Origin: CAZCDS01 sp964497585 | GTDB taxonomy: Bacteria; Desulfobacterota; Desulfomonilia; Desulfomonilales; Desulfomonilaceae | Direction: 5' to 3' | Length of the DNA stretch: 64,000 bases | Assembly (NCBI GenBank): GCA_964497585.1 | Contig: CAZCDS010000015.1 | Coordinates: forward strand, 51,155-115,154 | Shown here: positions 36,212 to 46,277 of the stretch, piece by piece | Layout: the number at the start of each line of letters is the position of its first letter | How positions within the stretch are numbered: position 1 is the first letter of the stretch | The notes under the pieces: model-generated | What the model was told of the DNA's origin: nothing | The model's database searches: none | What the model saw: the letters and a program-made list of their open reading frames with translations, nothing else | Position numbers and translations under genes: made by a program

Positions 36212-37657
36212 ATGACTGATATGCGCGCCGATTCTCGGTCCGTCCCCAGCCCTGATCCTGGGGACGTCCAGCGAGTGGACGAAGCCGCGCGGCAGATACT
36301 GGACCGCGTCGGTATCCGAATCGATCATGAAGACTGTCTGAACCTGCTCCAGAAAGCGGGAGCGGCGGTGGACCAATCCGAGCGGAGGGTGCGGTTCAGC
36401 TCCGAACTGCTGGACGAACTGATCGCGCGAGCGCCTTCCCGGTTTGTTCTGTGCTCAAGGGACGGCCGGAAGGATGTCCGGCTCGGAGAGGGAAAGGTCC
36501 ACTTCGCCAACGGCGGCCGAGTCTTTCGTATTCTCGACATGGGGAGCGGAGGATACCGCCTCACCATGCTGAGGGATGTTTCGGCGACCGCCTCGATCGT
36601 GGACAACCTGGACAATATCGATACGTACGTTATCGCGTGCCAGGCCCACGACATTCCGCCCGAACATTACCATCTCAACGATTTCTTTCATGCGCTGAGC
36701 CATACCACGAAACACGTGATGGGCGGGTGCGGGGATCTGACGGGGGCGAAGCAACTCTGGGATCTTGTGACCGTAGTAGCGGGTGGTGAGGCTGCTTTCA
36801 AGGAGCGACCGTTCGTTTCGGTGATCACCAATCCGGTCAGCCCCCTCACCATAGACCCCACTACGGTAGATATCCTGAGATTCTGCTGCACTCACGGCAT
36901 TCCGGTAACCTGCGCTCCCGCGCCGATATCGGGGGCTACGTCGCCCGCGACCCTGGCGGGCACGCTCGCACAAATGCACGCGGAAGCCCTGGCCGGAGTG
37001 GCGCTTGCTCAGGTCTTCAACCCTCGTGCGAAGATCCTCTATGGCGCAGTGGCCACCACCATGGACCTGCGGACCATGGAATTCACCATGGGATCCGTGG
37101 AAGGCGCCATTATGAACGGATTCGCCGTACGCCTGGCGAAACTCCACGATCTGCCCATCTATGCGTCGGCCGGTGTCACGGAGGCCAAGAGGCCCGACAT
37201 TCAATCCGGGGTTGAGAAAAGCTTCTCGATCCTCTCGACGGCACAGGCGGGAGCGGATTTCATCCACCTCGCCGCGGGGATGCTCGATTCGGGGAACTCC
37301 ATCGCGTACGAGCAATACGTCATCGACGACGAGATCATCGGTATGACTCGCCGGTTCCTCGACGGGGTTACGGTGGACCGGGAAACATTGGGAGTCGACG
37401 TAATAGAGAAGGTGGGGCCAGGCGGCAATTTCGTGACGGAAGACCACACAGTCGATCACATGATGGAGGAGTTCTTCTATCCGACTCTGGCGGTACGGAG
37501 CAATTTCGACATATGGGAGGAGAAGGCACGGCCGGATATGCTCAATCGGGCCAACGCAAGGGTTGAAGAGATCCTCCACAACGAGACGGAGAGCCTTCTG
37601 GAACCGGAACTCATCGCTCGGATCAAAGACTCCTTTGCAGGCATAGAGAACATTTGA
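36212..37657 (+). CDS. MttB-superfamily methyltransferase 2 (non-pyrrolysine)
   Basis: 481 residues from MTDMRADS (ATG at 36212 after GAAGGA). Same family as the preceding gene but clearly diverged: EAARQILDRVGIRIDHEDCLN, HVMGGCGDLTGAKQLWDLV, TCAPAPISGATSPATLAGTL and GPGGNFVTEDHTVDHMMEEFFYP. No in-frame amber codon is present. Two paralogues served by one corrinoid protein suggest two substrates, or two subunits or isoforms; which is unknown. A gap of ~135 bp separates it from paralogue 1. Confidence 0.92.
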   Translation: MTDMRADSRSVPSPDPGDVQRVDEAARQILDRVGIRIDHEDCLNLLQKAGAAVDQSERRVRFSSELLDELIARAPSRFVLCSRDGRKDVRLGEGKVHFANGGRVFRILDMGSGGYRLTMLRDVSATASIVDNLDNIDTYVIACQAHDIPPEHYHLNDFFHALSHTTKHVMGGCGDLTGAKQLWDLVTVVAGGEAAFKERPFVSVITNPVSPLTIDPTTVDILRFCCTHGIPVTCAPAPISGATSPATLAGTLAQMHAEALAGVALAQVFNPRAKILYGAVATTMDLRTMEFTMGSVEGAIMNGFAVRLAKLHDLPIYASAGVTEAKRPDIQSGVEKSFSILSTAQAGADFIHLAAGMLDSGNSIAYEQYVIDDEIIGMTRRFLDGVTVDRETLGVDVIEKVGPGGNFVTEDHTVDHMMEEFFYPTLAVRSNFDIWEEKARPDMLNRANARVEEILHNETESLLEPELIARIKDSFAGIENI

Positions 37658-38015
37658 GGCCCCCGAAGGGTCAAAAAAGGTATAAGTATGTAACGCTTAG
37701 CGGAAAGCTATGTGCCCCTCGTTCTCCGCTGGTGGGTTCCCGCGTTTCCCCTTCTCAGGCCGCAGCCTCACGCGGCCGAGGAAGAGCCCGACAACATGGG
37801 TTTCCCGAAAGAGCCTGCGAAGCAGAGCAAGAAAGGGGCGGGTACGCCAGCCTCACAAGAAGCCTTTGCGATGGGGAAAGGAGAACGTCCGCCGGCCTCC
37901 TCCATCCGAAAGCATTGGTCCCAGGGAAATCCCACCCGGCCGAACGCGCGGCTGGATGAGACCGAGGGCAACAGGTCCGATTCATTTGCCTGAACATGAA
38001 CATTCCCCCCGATCC
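37658..38015. other. Intergenic region within the corrinoid operon, nothing recognised
   Basis: About 360 bp between the second MttB-type gene and the DUF1638 gene. Given the corrinoid context it was inspected for a cobalamin riboswitch, but no B12-box-like sequence was found. Open frames here are short and lack ribosome-binding sites. It may hold an internal promoter. Confidence 0.4.
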
Positions 38016-38612
38016 ATGAAACTTCTCGCCTGTGGTGTGTTCCGGTCTGCGCTGGAGCACCTTCAGTTGGGAAAAAGGTTTCCCCTCCTCAAGCAAGTCT
38101 TCTTGTCGCCGGCTTTGCATACGAATCCGCTGCGCTTGAAGGAATCACTGGTGAAGGAGATCCTTCGGGCCGGAAAAGAAGGCATTCCCCTGGCCTGTCT
38201 GTACGGTGATTGTTTCCCTGACATTTGCGAAGTGTGTGAGCACTATTCGGTGCGGAAAGCCAGAGGATGCCACTGTTACGAGATGCTTCTCGGGAGAGAC
38301 CGATTTCAGGAGATCCTCGACGAGACCGCAGGAACCTATTTCCTGGAAAAAGAACTGCTCTCCGACTTCGAAAGACTGTGCGTCGAACCGCTGGAACTCC
38401 ATGATCGAGAGATGCGGGAGTTCTTTTTCAACCATTACCGGCGGGTGATCTATGTTCGGCAACCCTCGGACCCCGACCTGCACGCAAAGGCGAAAGGCAT
38501 TGCAAGATTTCTGGACCTTTCCCTGGAGATAAGGGACGCGGATTATTCCCATCTTGAGGCGGAGCTTCTCCGACTGATCGGTGGCGGCTCGTACGCGCGG
38601 TGGGGAGGATAA
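38016..38612 (+). CDS. DUF1638-family protein
   Basis: 198 residues from MKLLACGVFRSALEHL, the usual start for this family; no good ribosome-binding site is visible, so the start is moderately sure. Cysteine-rich motifs include CLYGDCFPDICEVCEHY and ARGCHCYEMLLG, suggesting metal or cofactor binding. DUF1638 genes are known to occur beside MttB-type methyltransferases and corrinoid proteins, as here, but their biochemical role is not established. It lies 42 bp upstream of the RACo-like gene. Confidence 0.8.
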   Translation: MKLLACGVFRSALEHLQLGKRFPLLKQVFLSPALHTNPLRLKESLVKEILRAGKEGIPLACLYGDCFPDICEVCEHYSVRKARGCHCYEMLLGRDRFQEILDETAGTYFLEKELLSDFERLCVEPLELHDREMREFFFNHYRRVIYVRQPSDPDLHAKAKGIARFLDLSLEIRDADYSHLEAELLRLIGGGSYARWGG

Positions 38613-38654
38613 CACTCGGAACGCACGGGTCCGGGACGATACCAGGAGGATAAG

Positions 38655-40562
38655 ATGGCGCGGCGATCTTCCGGACGCCTAACACCTCATTGGACACGGA
38701 AGCGAAGAGGTGGATTCGGCTGGCTCAATGTGCTGCCCGATCAGCTCTGGCTTCGTGTTCGCCTTGGAACAACCGTGTGGGAAGCGCTTCGAGACACGAA
38801 CCTGGATCTTGGAGGAGAGTGCGGCGGGGTCGGCAAGTGCGGTAAATGCAAGGTGCGAATCGTTTCCGCCATAGGCTCCCCCTCCCGCGCGGAACGGGAA
38901 CTCCTCGAGAAGCACGAGCTGGCCGAGGGCATTCGACTCGCGTGCCGGACCGAGATCAAGCGGGACATGCAGATCGATGTGGGGGAACACGACCCTGAGG
39001 AGCAGTTCAACCAAATACTCAAGGTGGGACGCGGGAGAATCATTGACCTCGATCCCCTCGTAACCACACGGGTGGTTGCTCCTGCGCCTGTGCCCGAAGA
39101 CACAGGCATGTCAGATTTGAGCAGAATCAAACAGGTGCTCGGTCCGGATTATCGCGATTTGAAGGCCTCGCTTGAATGTCTGCGCACCCTGCCCGAAGTC
39201 ATGAAGAGGAGCGAGTTCGACGGGGCGGTTGTCCTGCACGACCATTCCCTGCTTGCCTGGCGCGACTGGAAGAGGGTGGGAAAGTGGTACGGCATCGCGT
39301 ACGATATCGGTACGACCACGCTGGTGGGCAAGCTGCTCAGCCTGCTGGATACTTCCGAGGTCGCTGTCATTTCCTGCCTCAACAGTCAAATCAAGTTCGG
39401 TTCCGATCTGATCAGCCGTTTGCAATACGTGCGGGACCACGAAGACGGTCTGCAGGAGTGCCACCAAACGCTCATGGCGGACCTTAACAGAATCACCGCG
39501 GACCTCCTCCAGGTAGGCAGGATAGAACCCGACGATATTTTCATCGCGGTTGCCGCGGGCAATACGACCATGCAGCACTTTTTGCTGCAGCTTCCACCTC
39601 TGGGTATCGCACAGGCTCCCTTTTCGCCGGTCCTGACCGACGGCATCATCGTCAAGGCAGTTGAGGCGGGGCTCAATTTACATCCCGAGGCGCTCCTGTA
39701 CGTCTTGCCCATGCGGTCCGGATACGTGGGAGGGGACATGACGGGCGTGATTCTCGCCTCAGGTGTGATGGAGCAGGATCACGAGGTCATCCTCGGTATG
39801 GACCTGGGAACCAACGGAGAGATCTTCCTGGGCAATCGGAAGCGCCTTTTGACTTGTTCGGCCGCTGCGGGACCGGCCCTGGAAGGGGCCAGAATCTCGG
39901 ACGGCATGATCGCGAGAACCGGCGCGATTGAGAGTGTGCGGGTGGAGAACGGTCGACTCACCTACCGGGTCATCGGAAACACCAAGCCCAAAGGACTCTG
40001 CGGAAGCGGACTGGTCGACCTCGTTGCGGTGCTCCTCCACTGCGGCATCATTGAAAGCGACGGCTTGATGGGACCGGCCGAAGAGGAACTCCTGGAGGGA
40101 CTGAACTCGAGACTGGTCAAAAGAGGATACACCTATGACTTCCTCATCGCCTCCCCCAAGGAGAGCTATGACGGCAGGACCGTGTACCTCACCCAGAAGG
40201 ACGTGCGTGAGCTTCAACTTGCCAAGGGAGCGGTTGCCGCGGGAGTTGCCACGCTCATGGACGAGTTGGGGATTGGGGTGGACGGCATTGACCGGGTCCA
40301 CCTCGCCGGCGCGCTCGGTAACTATGTACACCCGCTCAGCGCGATGAGGATCGGCCTCCTGCCTGAAGTCGGTACGAACATCGTTACTTCTCTCGGCAAC
40401 GCTGCTCTTACCGGCGCGTCGATGGTGCTCCTTTCCAAGGGGTTCTGGCCTCTGGCGAACCAGATGACCGATTCGCTGGAGCACGTCGAACTCTCCACGC
40501 GGCTCGATTTCAATGATTATTTCGTCAAGGACATGGATTTCCCCGGGAAAAACATGTGGTAA
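38655..40562 (+). CDS. Corrinoid activation protein (RACo-like, 2Fe-2S + ASKHA, DUF4445)
   Basis: 635 residues. An N-terminal plant-type 2Fe-2S domain (GECGGVGKCGKCK about residues 55-67, with another Cys in LACRTE) is followed by a linker and an ASKHA ATPase core: GIAYDIGTTTLVGKLL near 213, MDLGTNGEIFLGN near 380 and VHLAGALGNYV late. This is the build of the reductive activators that use ATP to return inactive Co(II) corrinoid to Co(I). GGAGG precedes the ATG. It closes the corrinoid operon and should service the corrinoid protein encoded at 33956. Confidence 0.92.
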   Translation: MARRSSGRLTPHWTRKRRGGFGWLNVLPDQLWLRVRLGTTVWEALRDTNLDLGGECGGVGKCGKCKVRIVSAIGSPSRAERELLEKHELAEGIRLACRTEIKRDMQIDVGEHDPEEQFNQILKVGRGRIIDLDPLVTTRVVAPAPVPEDTGMSDLSRIKQVLGPDYRDLKASLECLRTLPEVMKRSEFDGAVVLHDHSLLAWRDWKRVGKWYGIAYDIGTTTLVGKLLSLLDTSEVAVISCLNSQIKFGSDLISRLQYVRDHEDGLQECHQTLMADLNRITADLLQVGRIEPDDIFIAVAAGNTTMQHFLLQLPPLGIAQAPFSPVLTDGIIVKAVEAGLNLHPEALLYVLPMRSGYVGGDMTGVILASGVMEQDHEVILGMDLGTNGEIFLGNRKRLLTCSAAAGPALEGARISDGMIARTGAIESVRVENGRLTYRVIGNTKPKGLCGSGLVDLVAVLLHCGIIESDGLMGPAEEELLEGLNSRLVKRGYTYDFLIASPKESYDGRTVYLTQKDVRELQLAKGAVAAGVATLMDELGIGVDGIDRVHLAGALGNYVHPLSAMRIGLLPEVGTNIVTSLGNAALTGASMVLLSKGFWPLANQMTDSLEHVELSTRLDFNDYFVKDMDFPGKNMW

Positions 40563-40744
40563 TAGTCCTTCGGGAAAATGTCACGGGCAGAAATGTCCGG
40601 CTCAGGGCCACAAAAACCCGGAGAAGTCGTGAGACTTTCATCCATCATAGCGATGCGCGGTCAAGAAAAGACATTCGATCCTCACGCGGGGGAGGAAGCA
40701 TTCTCCTTCCTTGAAGCCGCGGTGGCGCCGGAAGAAGCTCGCCT

Positions 40745-41674
40745 CTATTTGACCAGGAAGCGTTTGGCCATATGGACGGCGACCTTCAAGGGACGAAAGC
40801 TCATAGGGAAGAGGTGGTCGGGTGCCCGGAAATCTCGTCCATTGAAGGATTCGGGGGGCTCGAGAGGATAGACCAGGTCCTCCAGTCGGGCGCCGGGAAG
40901 GTCCATCTTGAGGGACATGCGCCACAGAGGCGCGTCTTCGGGTTTGACACCGAGTATGTGCATCACCGCGGAGTCCAGAGCCACGGGCGACTGCGAAGCG
41001 GCCACCATTCCCAAATTGTACGGTTGACCGTTGTTCGGGCCCCGGACGTGCATGGCGGTGACCGCGTCCATGATCGATGCGGTCGGGGGCAAGTTCCGCC
41101 AGATCTCCAGGATCATGCTCTCAAAGCGACTGTCTCGGTCCCCGTACAGCAGGTGCAGGATAGGCTTGCGCAGACCGGTGACGCATCCGTATACGTTCTT
41201 GACCGCCCCTGTCACGCGCACCTGATGATGGGCTTTGAGTTTCGGCACGTTGACGATCATGTCGCTCTCGAGCGCACGTCGGGACAGGGCCATGCGACCG
41301 CCGAAAGAGAGACGAACCACGCGAGGCTGATCGAGGTTCACCAGCGTAACAGGCAAATCGGCCAGTGCTTCGGCCAATCCAATCTTGCAGGCGATCTCCA
41401 CTCCCTTTCCGAAGGTGGGAGAGTCTCCCACCTGGACCTTTGCGCCCAGGTCAAGGAGGTACCGGCAGACGGCTCTGACCACGAGCGGGTGTGTGCAGGG
41501 CAGAAAATCAGGCGGAGTCGGTGCAAGGAGATTCGGTTTGACGAGAACCCTGGCGCCGCGCGACGGGTGGCAACCGATCGTCTCCAACACGTGCCGTACC
41601 GTAGCATCGAGGTTCAGGGCATCGTATCCGGCGCATTTTGCGAGCGCCACAGGGATTTCCGATTTGACGGTCAT
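40745..41674 (-). CDS. DUF362-domain protein
   Basis: 309 residues: RVLVKPNLLAPTPPDFLPCTHPLVV, QVGDSPTFGKGVEIACKIG, VNVPKLKAHHQVRVTGAVKNVYGCVTG and LGMVAASQSPVALDSAVMHILG follow the DUF362 pattern, including the conserved VPKLKTH-like segment. No C-terminal ferredoxin motif is present, unlike many relatives. The function is unknown; some relatives are thought to bind an Fe-S cluster. It starts three bases after the SDR stop, so the two are surely co-transcribed. Convergent with the RACo-like gene. Confidence 0.85.
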   Translation of the reverse strand: MTVKSEIPVALAKCAGYDALNLDATVRHVLETIGCHPSRGARVLVKPNLLAPTPPDFLPCTHPLVVRAVCRYLLDLGAKVQVGDSPTFGKGVEIACKIGLAEALADLPVTLVNLDQPRVVRLSFGGRMALSRRALESDMIVNVPKLKAHHQVRVTGAVKNVYGCVTGLRKPILHLLYGDRDSRFESMILEIWRNLPPTASIMDAVTAMHVRGPNNGQPYNLGMVAASQSPVALDSAVMHILGVKPEDAPLWRMSLKMDLPGARLEDLVYPLEPPESFNGRDFRAPDHLFPMSFRPLKVAVHMAKRFLVK

Positions 41675-41677
41675 TTC

Positions 41678-42427
41678 TTACTTGAATGCGGTGAGGCGGG
41701 CCAGCAGAGAAGGGGGAAGAGCCGACATTCCCCAGGCCACAGCAGGAAACGGTCGCGGAAAGACGAATTCCGATTTGCCCGCCGCAAGTTTGCGTTTGAT
41801 TGTCCGAGCCGCCCGTTCGGCTGTGATGACACGGGGCATCCGATAGAGATTGGCATCCGTCATCGAAGTCTTGACGAATCCTGGTATGATAACCGAAACG
41901 GAGACCCCTTCCCGTTTGACCCGAGCCCGCAGCCCCTGGCCGAAGATCCGGATTGCTCCCTTGGTCGCGCAGTACGAGGGAGCGTGCGGAAAACCTCGGA
42001 ATCCCGCCAGGGAACTCATCAGTGCTATCTGGCCTCTCTTTCGGTTCCGAAGGAGAGGTAATGCCGGCAGCACAGTGTTCAACATTCCATCGATATTCAC
42101 CGCGAATACCTCGCGAATCTGCTCTGCGGTCTCTTCTTCCCTTGCATTGCCCCGGGAGACACCCGCGTTGGCAATCACCAGATCTAAGGGACGAACGGCA
42201 TCGGAATCAGTGATCCACTGAGCCATGCCTGTGGCATCCGTGACGTCAACCGTTCGGCTGTGGACGTCAGCTCCCAGCTCGGTGCATTCGGCACAAAGAT
42301 TCTCGAGCTTCTCTGTCTCTACATCCCCCAGGAAAAGCGCGACTCCGGGGCCGGCATAGACCCTTGCCAGCGCGGAGCCGATTCCGCCGGCAGCCCCGGT
42401 AATAAGGACAGATTTCGGATCGATCAT
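41678..42427 (-). CDS. Short-chain dehydrogenase/reductase (SDR) family protein
   Basis: 249 residues. Classical SDR features: TGAAGGIG cofactor loop (about residues 10-17), NAGVSRG, a serine in LMSSLAG and YCATK catalytic Tyr-Lys. Aspartate after the second strand (LFLGDVETEKL) suggests NAD(H) over NADP(H). The C-terminal segment (KRKLAAGKSEFVFPRPF, followed by a hydrophobic tail) resembles SDRs that act on lipid-like substrates. The substrate is unknown. First gene of a pair with DUF362. Confidence 0.88.
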   Translation of the reverse strand: MIDPKSVLITGAAGGIGSALARVYAGPGVALFLGDVETEKLENLCAECTELGADVHSRTVDVTDATGMAQWITDSDAVRPLDLVIANAGVSRGNAREEETAEQIREVFAVNIDGMLNTVLPALPLLRNRKRGQIALMSSLAGFRGFPHAPSYCATKGAIRIFGQGLRARVKREGVSVSVIIPGFVKTSMTDANLYRMPRVITAERAARTIKRKLAAGKSEFVFPRPFPAVAWGMSALPPSLLARLTAFK

Positions 42428-42613
42428 AGCGCGAACCTATACCGGTTCGGCGAAACGTTGTCAATCGCGCCTCATCCGACGACGCGACCAGCCCCTTAGG
42501 GGGAAGGAATTCTCCCGGAAATCGTTATTGCCTGCGCGGCCAAGCAATCTCAACCGCGGTGGCAACAGAGGTTGATGCGGTGTCTCATTCGTGGCACTAA
42601 AGGCCAGGTGCAA

Positions 42614-42633
42614 AGCCGTGACTCCGCACGGCT
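42614..42633 (-). terminator. Possible terminator hairpin after the HEAT-repeat operon
   Basis: A 7-bp perfect stem AGCCGTG/CACGGCT with a 6-base loop lies about 25 bp downstream of the HEAT gene stop. On the minus strand it is followed by only three T, so it is a weak candidate. Confidence 0.35.
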
Positions 42634-42658
42634 GAAGGCCTTCCCCGTGACGCCTACC

Positions 42659-43987
42659 CTAATTCGTCCGGTGAGCTTTGGCCGCTGCGGAATCCTTTCG
42701 TGTTCCCGCATCGGACTTGGCTGACTTGCCGTTAAGCCGGGCAATGGTTGCCTCGATCGTACGTTTGACCTTGTCGTTTTTTTCGGCCTTGTCGGCCTTT
42801 TCCAAGATCGGGATGACTTCCGCCGGTTCACGGCGTCCTGCGTACCCCAGTGCGCGTACCGCGGAGCGCCGGATCCTGACCGACTTGTCTTTGAGACCGT
42901 CCGAAAGCGCGGCGATGATCTCAGGGGAAGGCGGATTGACTGATCCGAGTGCGCGGATGGCCGGCGATCGGATGTCGTCGTCAGGATCCTTCGTCATCAC
43001 GATGAGCTGAGGCACCGCTTCCGGAAGCTTGCTCCGGAGTCCTCTCACCATGGCGAGCGCGAGGAGACGGATGCTTTTGTCCTTGTCCTTGAGTCTTTCC
43101 AGGAGCGGCTTGAAGAATACGTCCGGTTTCTTCCGAAACCTCATGAGACTTATGAGCGCTTCCTTGCGTATCTTCTTGTCACTGTCGGAAAGCGCCTTGG
43201 TAAGCATCTTGAGGGAAACGTCGCCGTCGCGATCGAGGTACGAGATCGTGTAGATCGCTTCCTTACGTGTCTCCGCGTCGCCCTTGTTATAAAGCTTTTC
43301 CACGAGAGGAACGGCAGAAGCGCCTTTGCCCTTCATCCGGCGGAGCACCTTCATTGCGTTGATGGTACCCGGTTTCTCTCCTTTCTCCAGCATCTTGATG
43401 ACGCCGGGGAGGACCTCCTCCGACTTGTTGCGGGCAAGGGACCTGAGCAGCCCTGTACCGGCTTCCGACCATTCCCGGTCCGGGTCGCCGGCCGCTTCGA
43501 GGAGGACCGGAATCGAGGCGGCATCGGTCTTGTCCATAAAGGCTCGCGCTATCACGAGACTGGAGCGGGTTCGGGGGTCTTTGTCCTTATCGAATTTCTT
43601 CAGGGCCTCCTCGATCTTGGAGGAGCCCTTGCCCAGCCGTCCCAGGGAGATTATCGCGGCTCTCTGAACCTTGACGTTCTTGTCATCGAGACTTGCGAGA
43701 AGGGCCTCGATGATCTTGTCCTTCTGTTTGGAAAAGTGGCCGAGTGCAGCAGCGGCCGACTTGCGAACCGTCCACTCCGGATCCTTAAGTGTTTTGATGA
43801 GGGGCTGGACCGCCCTCGCTGGTCGGCTTCAGCCACAGCTCAGTTCGTACGCTGCTTCGGCCCGCACTTTGGGGTCAGCGCTCTTCAACTCCTTAATGTA
43901 CTTGTCAACATTTCCAGCGACAGCACCTGTCAGGGCGCCGGCGAGAGCGACTACCAATATGCAGAAGAGAATGAATAATTGTTTCAT
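42659..43987 (-). pseudogene. Exported HEAT-repeat protein, interrupted by an in-frame TGA
   Basis: The start at 43987 is strong: GGAGG at ideal spacing, two bases after the YkgJ-family stop, and a clear signal peptide (MKQLFILFCILVVALAGALTG). The first HEAT unit (NVDKYIKELKSADPKVRAEAAYEL) runs into SCG then TGA at 43831-43829. The same frame continues without another stop as ARAVQPLIKTLKDPEWTVRKSAAAALG and further HEAT repeats to 42659, about 440 codons in all. The interval between EL and AVQPL is about two residues longer than the repeat period. It could be a nonsense or small-indel mutation, a sequencing error or recoding; the downstream ATG at 43553-43555 would give only 298 residues without a signal peptide. 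Confidence 0.8.
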
Positions 43988-43989
43988 CT

Positions 43990-44777
43990 TCACGTCCTCC
44001 GACCGTTTAGTACTTCCTTTTTCTTTCTGTTGAGATAGTCTCGGTCAATCTTGAGGAATCCCTTTTTCCCGAAAAGCGAGAAACGGAGCCATTGTGCCGC
44101 AAAGTAAAGCATCGCGACGTCGTCGCTGCGTATCTTCTCTTGGATATCGTCATCTACATGGAATTTCTCCAGGAAGCTGCTTTCGAAGACGAATTCCCGA
44201 AATCGGTCCACATCGTAGAGCGCCATGTAAATCATGTCCTGCATTCGAGAGTCCTTGATGGTGGCCTCCCAGACCCTTTCCGCGTGCATGATATCGGCCA
44301 GTTGATGATCAGGTTCGTCGTACTTCAGCAGCCCCTGATCACGGCGCCACAATTCTACGGTCCACTCCTTGGACTCCCGTAGTCCCAGGCAGACCTCCGG
44401 CCCCACAGCGAAACGGTATTCCACCCCCTGCTCGGTGTCAAGGGGATAGAGACGGCACGAATAGGGGCGGGCCTCGTATACGCTACATCCCTTCTCTGTA
44501 ACAAAGGGGCATTTCTTTTCTTCATCCTCGTTCATCTTGAGAACCACCGCAGGAATGCCGGAGGCTTGCCCGACGAGCCGCACCGTGTACGTTGCGAGGA
44601 ACTCCGTGGACGAAATTCCCAAGTGCTCTCTCAGAGCCATGACGTCAAGTGGATTGAGAAAGATGGTTATGTCCTTGCAACAACGGTTGTAGCATTCGAT
44701 CGCCTGGTGGCAGCGGAACCGGAAGCTGTCGTCCCACGTCAAGAGGCGTTCCTGATTGTCAGTTTTGTCCTTGAGTT

Positions 44778-44781
<4 letters not shown>
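43990..44781 (-). CDS. YkgJ-family cysteine cluster protein
   Basis: 263 residues. The CxxCC-type cluster (CHQAIECYNRCC) near residue 28, with KKCPFVTEKGCSVYEARPYSCRLYP around residue 90-115, is the metal-chelating signature of the YkgJ/UPF0153 family. The longer C-terminal half is helical and not recognised. The ATG overlaps the upstream stop by four bases (ATGA), indicating translational coupling to the SEC-C/TPR gene, and the HEAT gene begins two bases after its stop. The role is unknown; a metal-cluster-dependent function is plausible. Confidence 0.87.
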
Positions 44782-45773
<992 letters not shown>

Positions 45774-45858
45774 GGGCGAGTTCCTTTTGTCGAATAGCCT
45801 AAATCAAGTAACATGCCACAATTGGCTAGCAATGACAAGAAGATTGGTAGGAAATTGC

Positions 45859-45899
45859 CCCCGAAAAATTGGTGGTTTTCGGGGAAAAAGATCTTGACA
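45859..45899 (+). promoter_or_regulatory. Hairpin and candidate -35 element upstream of aprBA
   Basis: A perfect 9-bp stem CCCCGAAAA (45859-45867) / TTTTCGGGG (45876-45884) is followed by TTGACA (45894-45899), a consensus -35 hexamer pointing toward aprBA. No strong -10 was found at 16-18 bp. It lies about 85 bp from the divergent SEC-C/TPR start. Confidence 0.4.
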
Positions 45900-46080
45900 A
45901 CTAGCTGAGAATTTGATTGAATTTATCTTCCTTCTGTCAGGTCGGTCTTTACGGGGGGACGACCTCGAAATCCGGAAGATACAACTCAGCTATATGCGAT
46001 TATGCCGGGAGGCAAGTGTTTTAGAGAAGCTCATTAAGAGTGCGGTCCTGCGACGAAGCCGACGTTGCACGCTGGCGGCT

Positions 46081-46135
46081 CTCCCCCCGGGGGAGGTTCT
46101 TGCTCGGGCACGCGTCAAAGGGAAACGCGCGTGCC
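46081..46135 (+). promoter_or_regulatory. Structured 5' leader of aprBA
   Basis: Two GC-rich hairpins lie in the aprB leader: CTCCCC/GGGGAG around 46081-46095, and GGCACGCG (46107-46114) with CGCGTGCC (46128-46135). They may stabilise the highly expressed apr mRNA or regulate it. No known riboswitch class was recognised in this 500-bp region. Confidence 0.4.
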
Positions 46136-46277
46136 GACTCCCAGTTCGTCCGGACGCCCGCGTAAACTCTACACAGAAAGGAGGGGCCTGGAAACATTCA
46201 GCGTTAATACCACACAACGTGACTCGCATGTCACGTGATTCTGCCAAGAAGGATCATTCCAGCTAGGAGGTTTATTC

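Noticed and set aside
36455..37579. 374-codon open frame on the - strand
   Set aside because: Antisense to the second MttB-type gene, with no ribosome-binding site or family pattern.
34624..37657. Pyrrolysine (in-frame amber) in the MttB-type genes
   Set aside because: Both genes are open throughout with no in-frame TAG, so they belong to the non-pyrrolysine branch.
37658..38015. Possible cobalamin riboswitch
   Set aside because: The context is corrinoid-related, but no B12 box or matching conserved core was found on either strand.
40578..40871. 97-codon open frame after the RACo-like gene
   Set aside because: It runs antisense into the DUF362 gene, has no clear ribosome-binding site and matches no family that I recognise.
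43780..43831. Selenocysteine insertion at the HEAT-gene TGA
   Set aside because: Only a short GACC/GGTC stem lies after the TGA, without the expected SECIS loop, and a HEAT loop is an unlikely place for selenocysteine.
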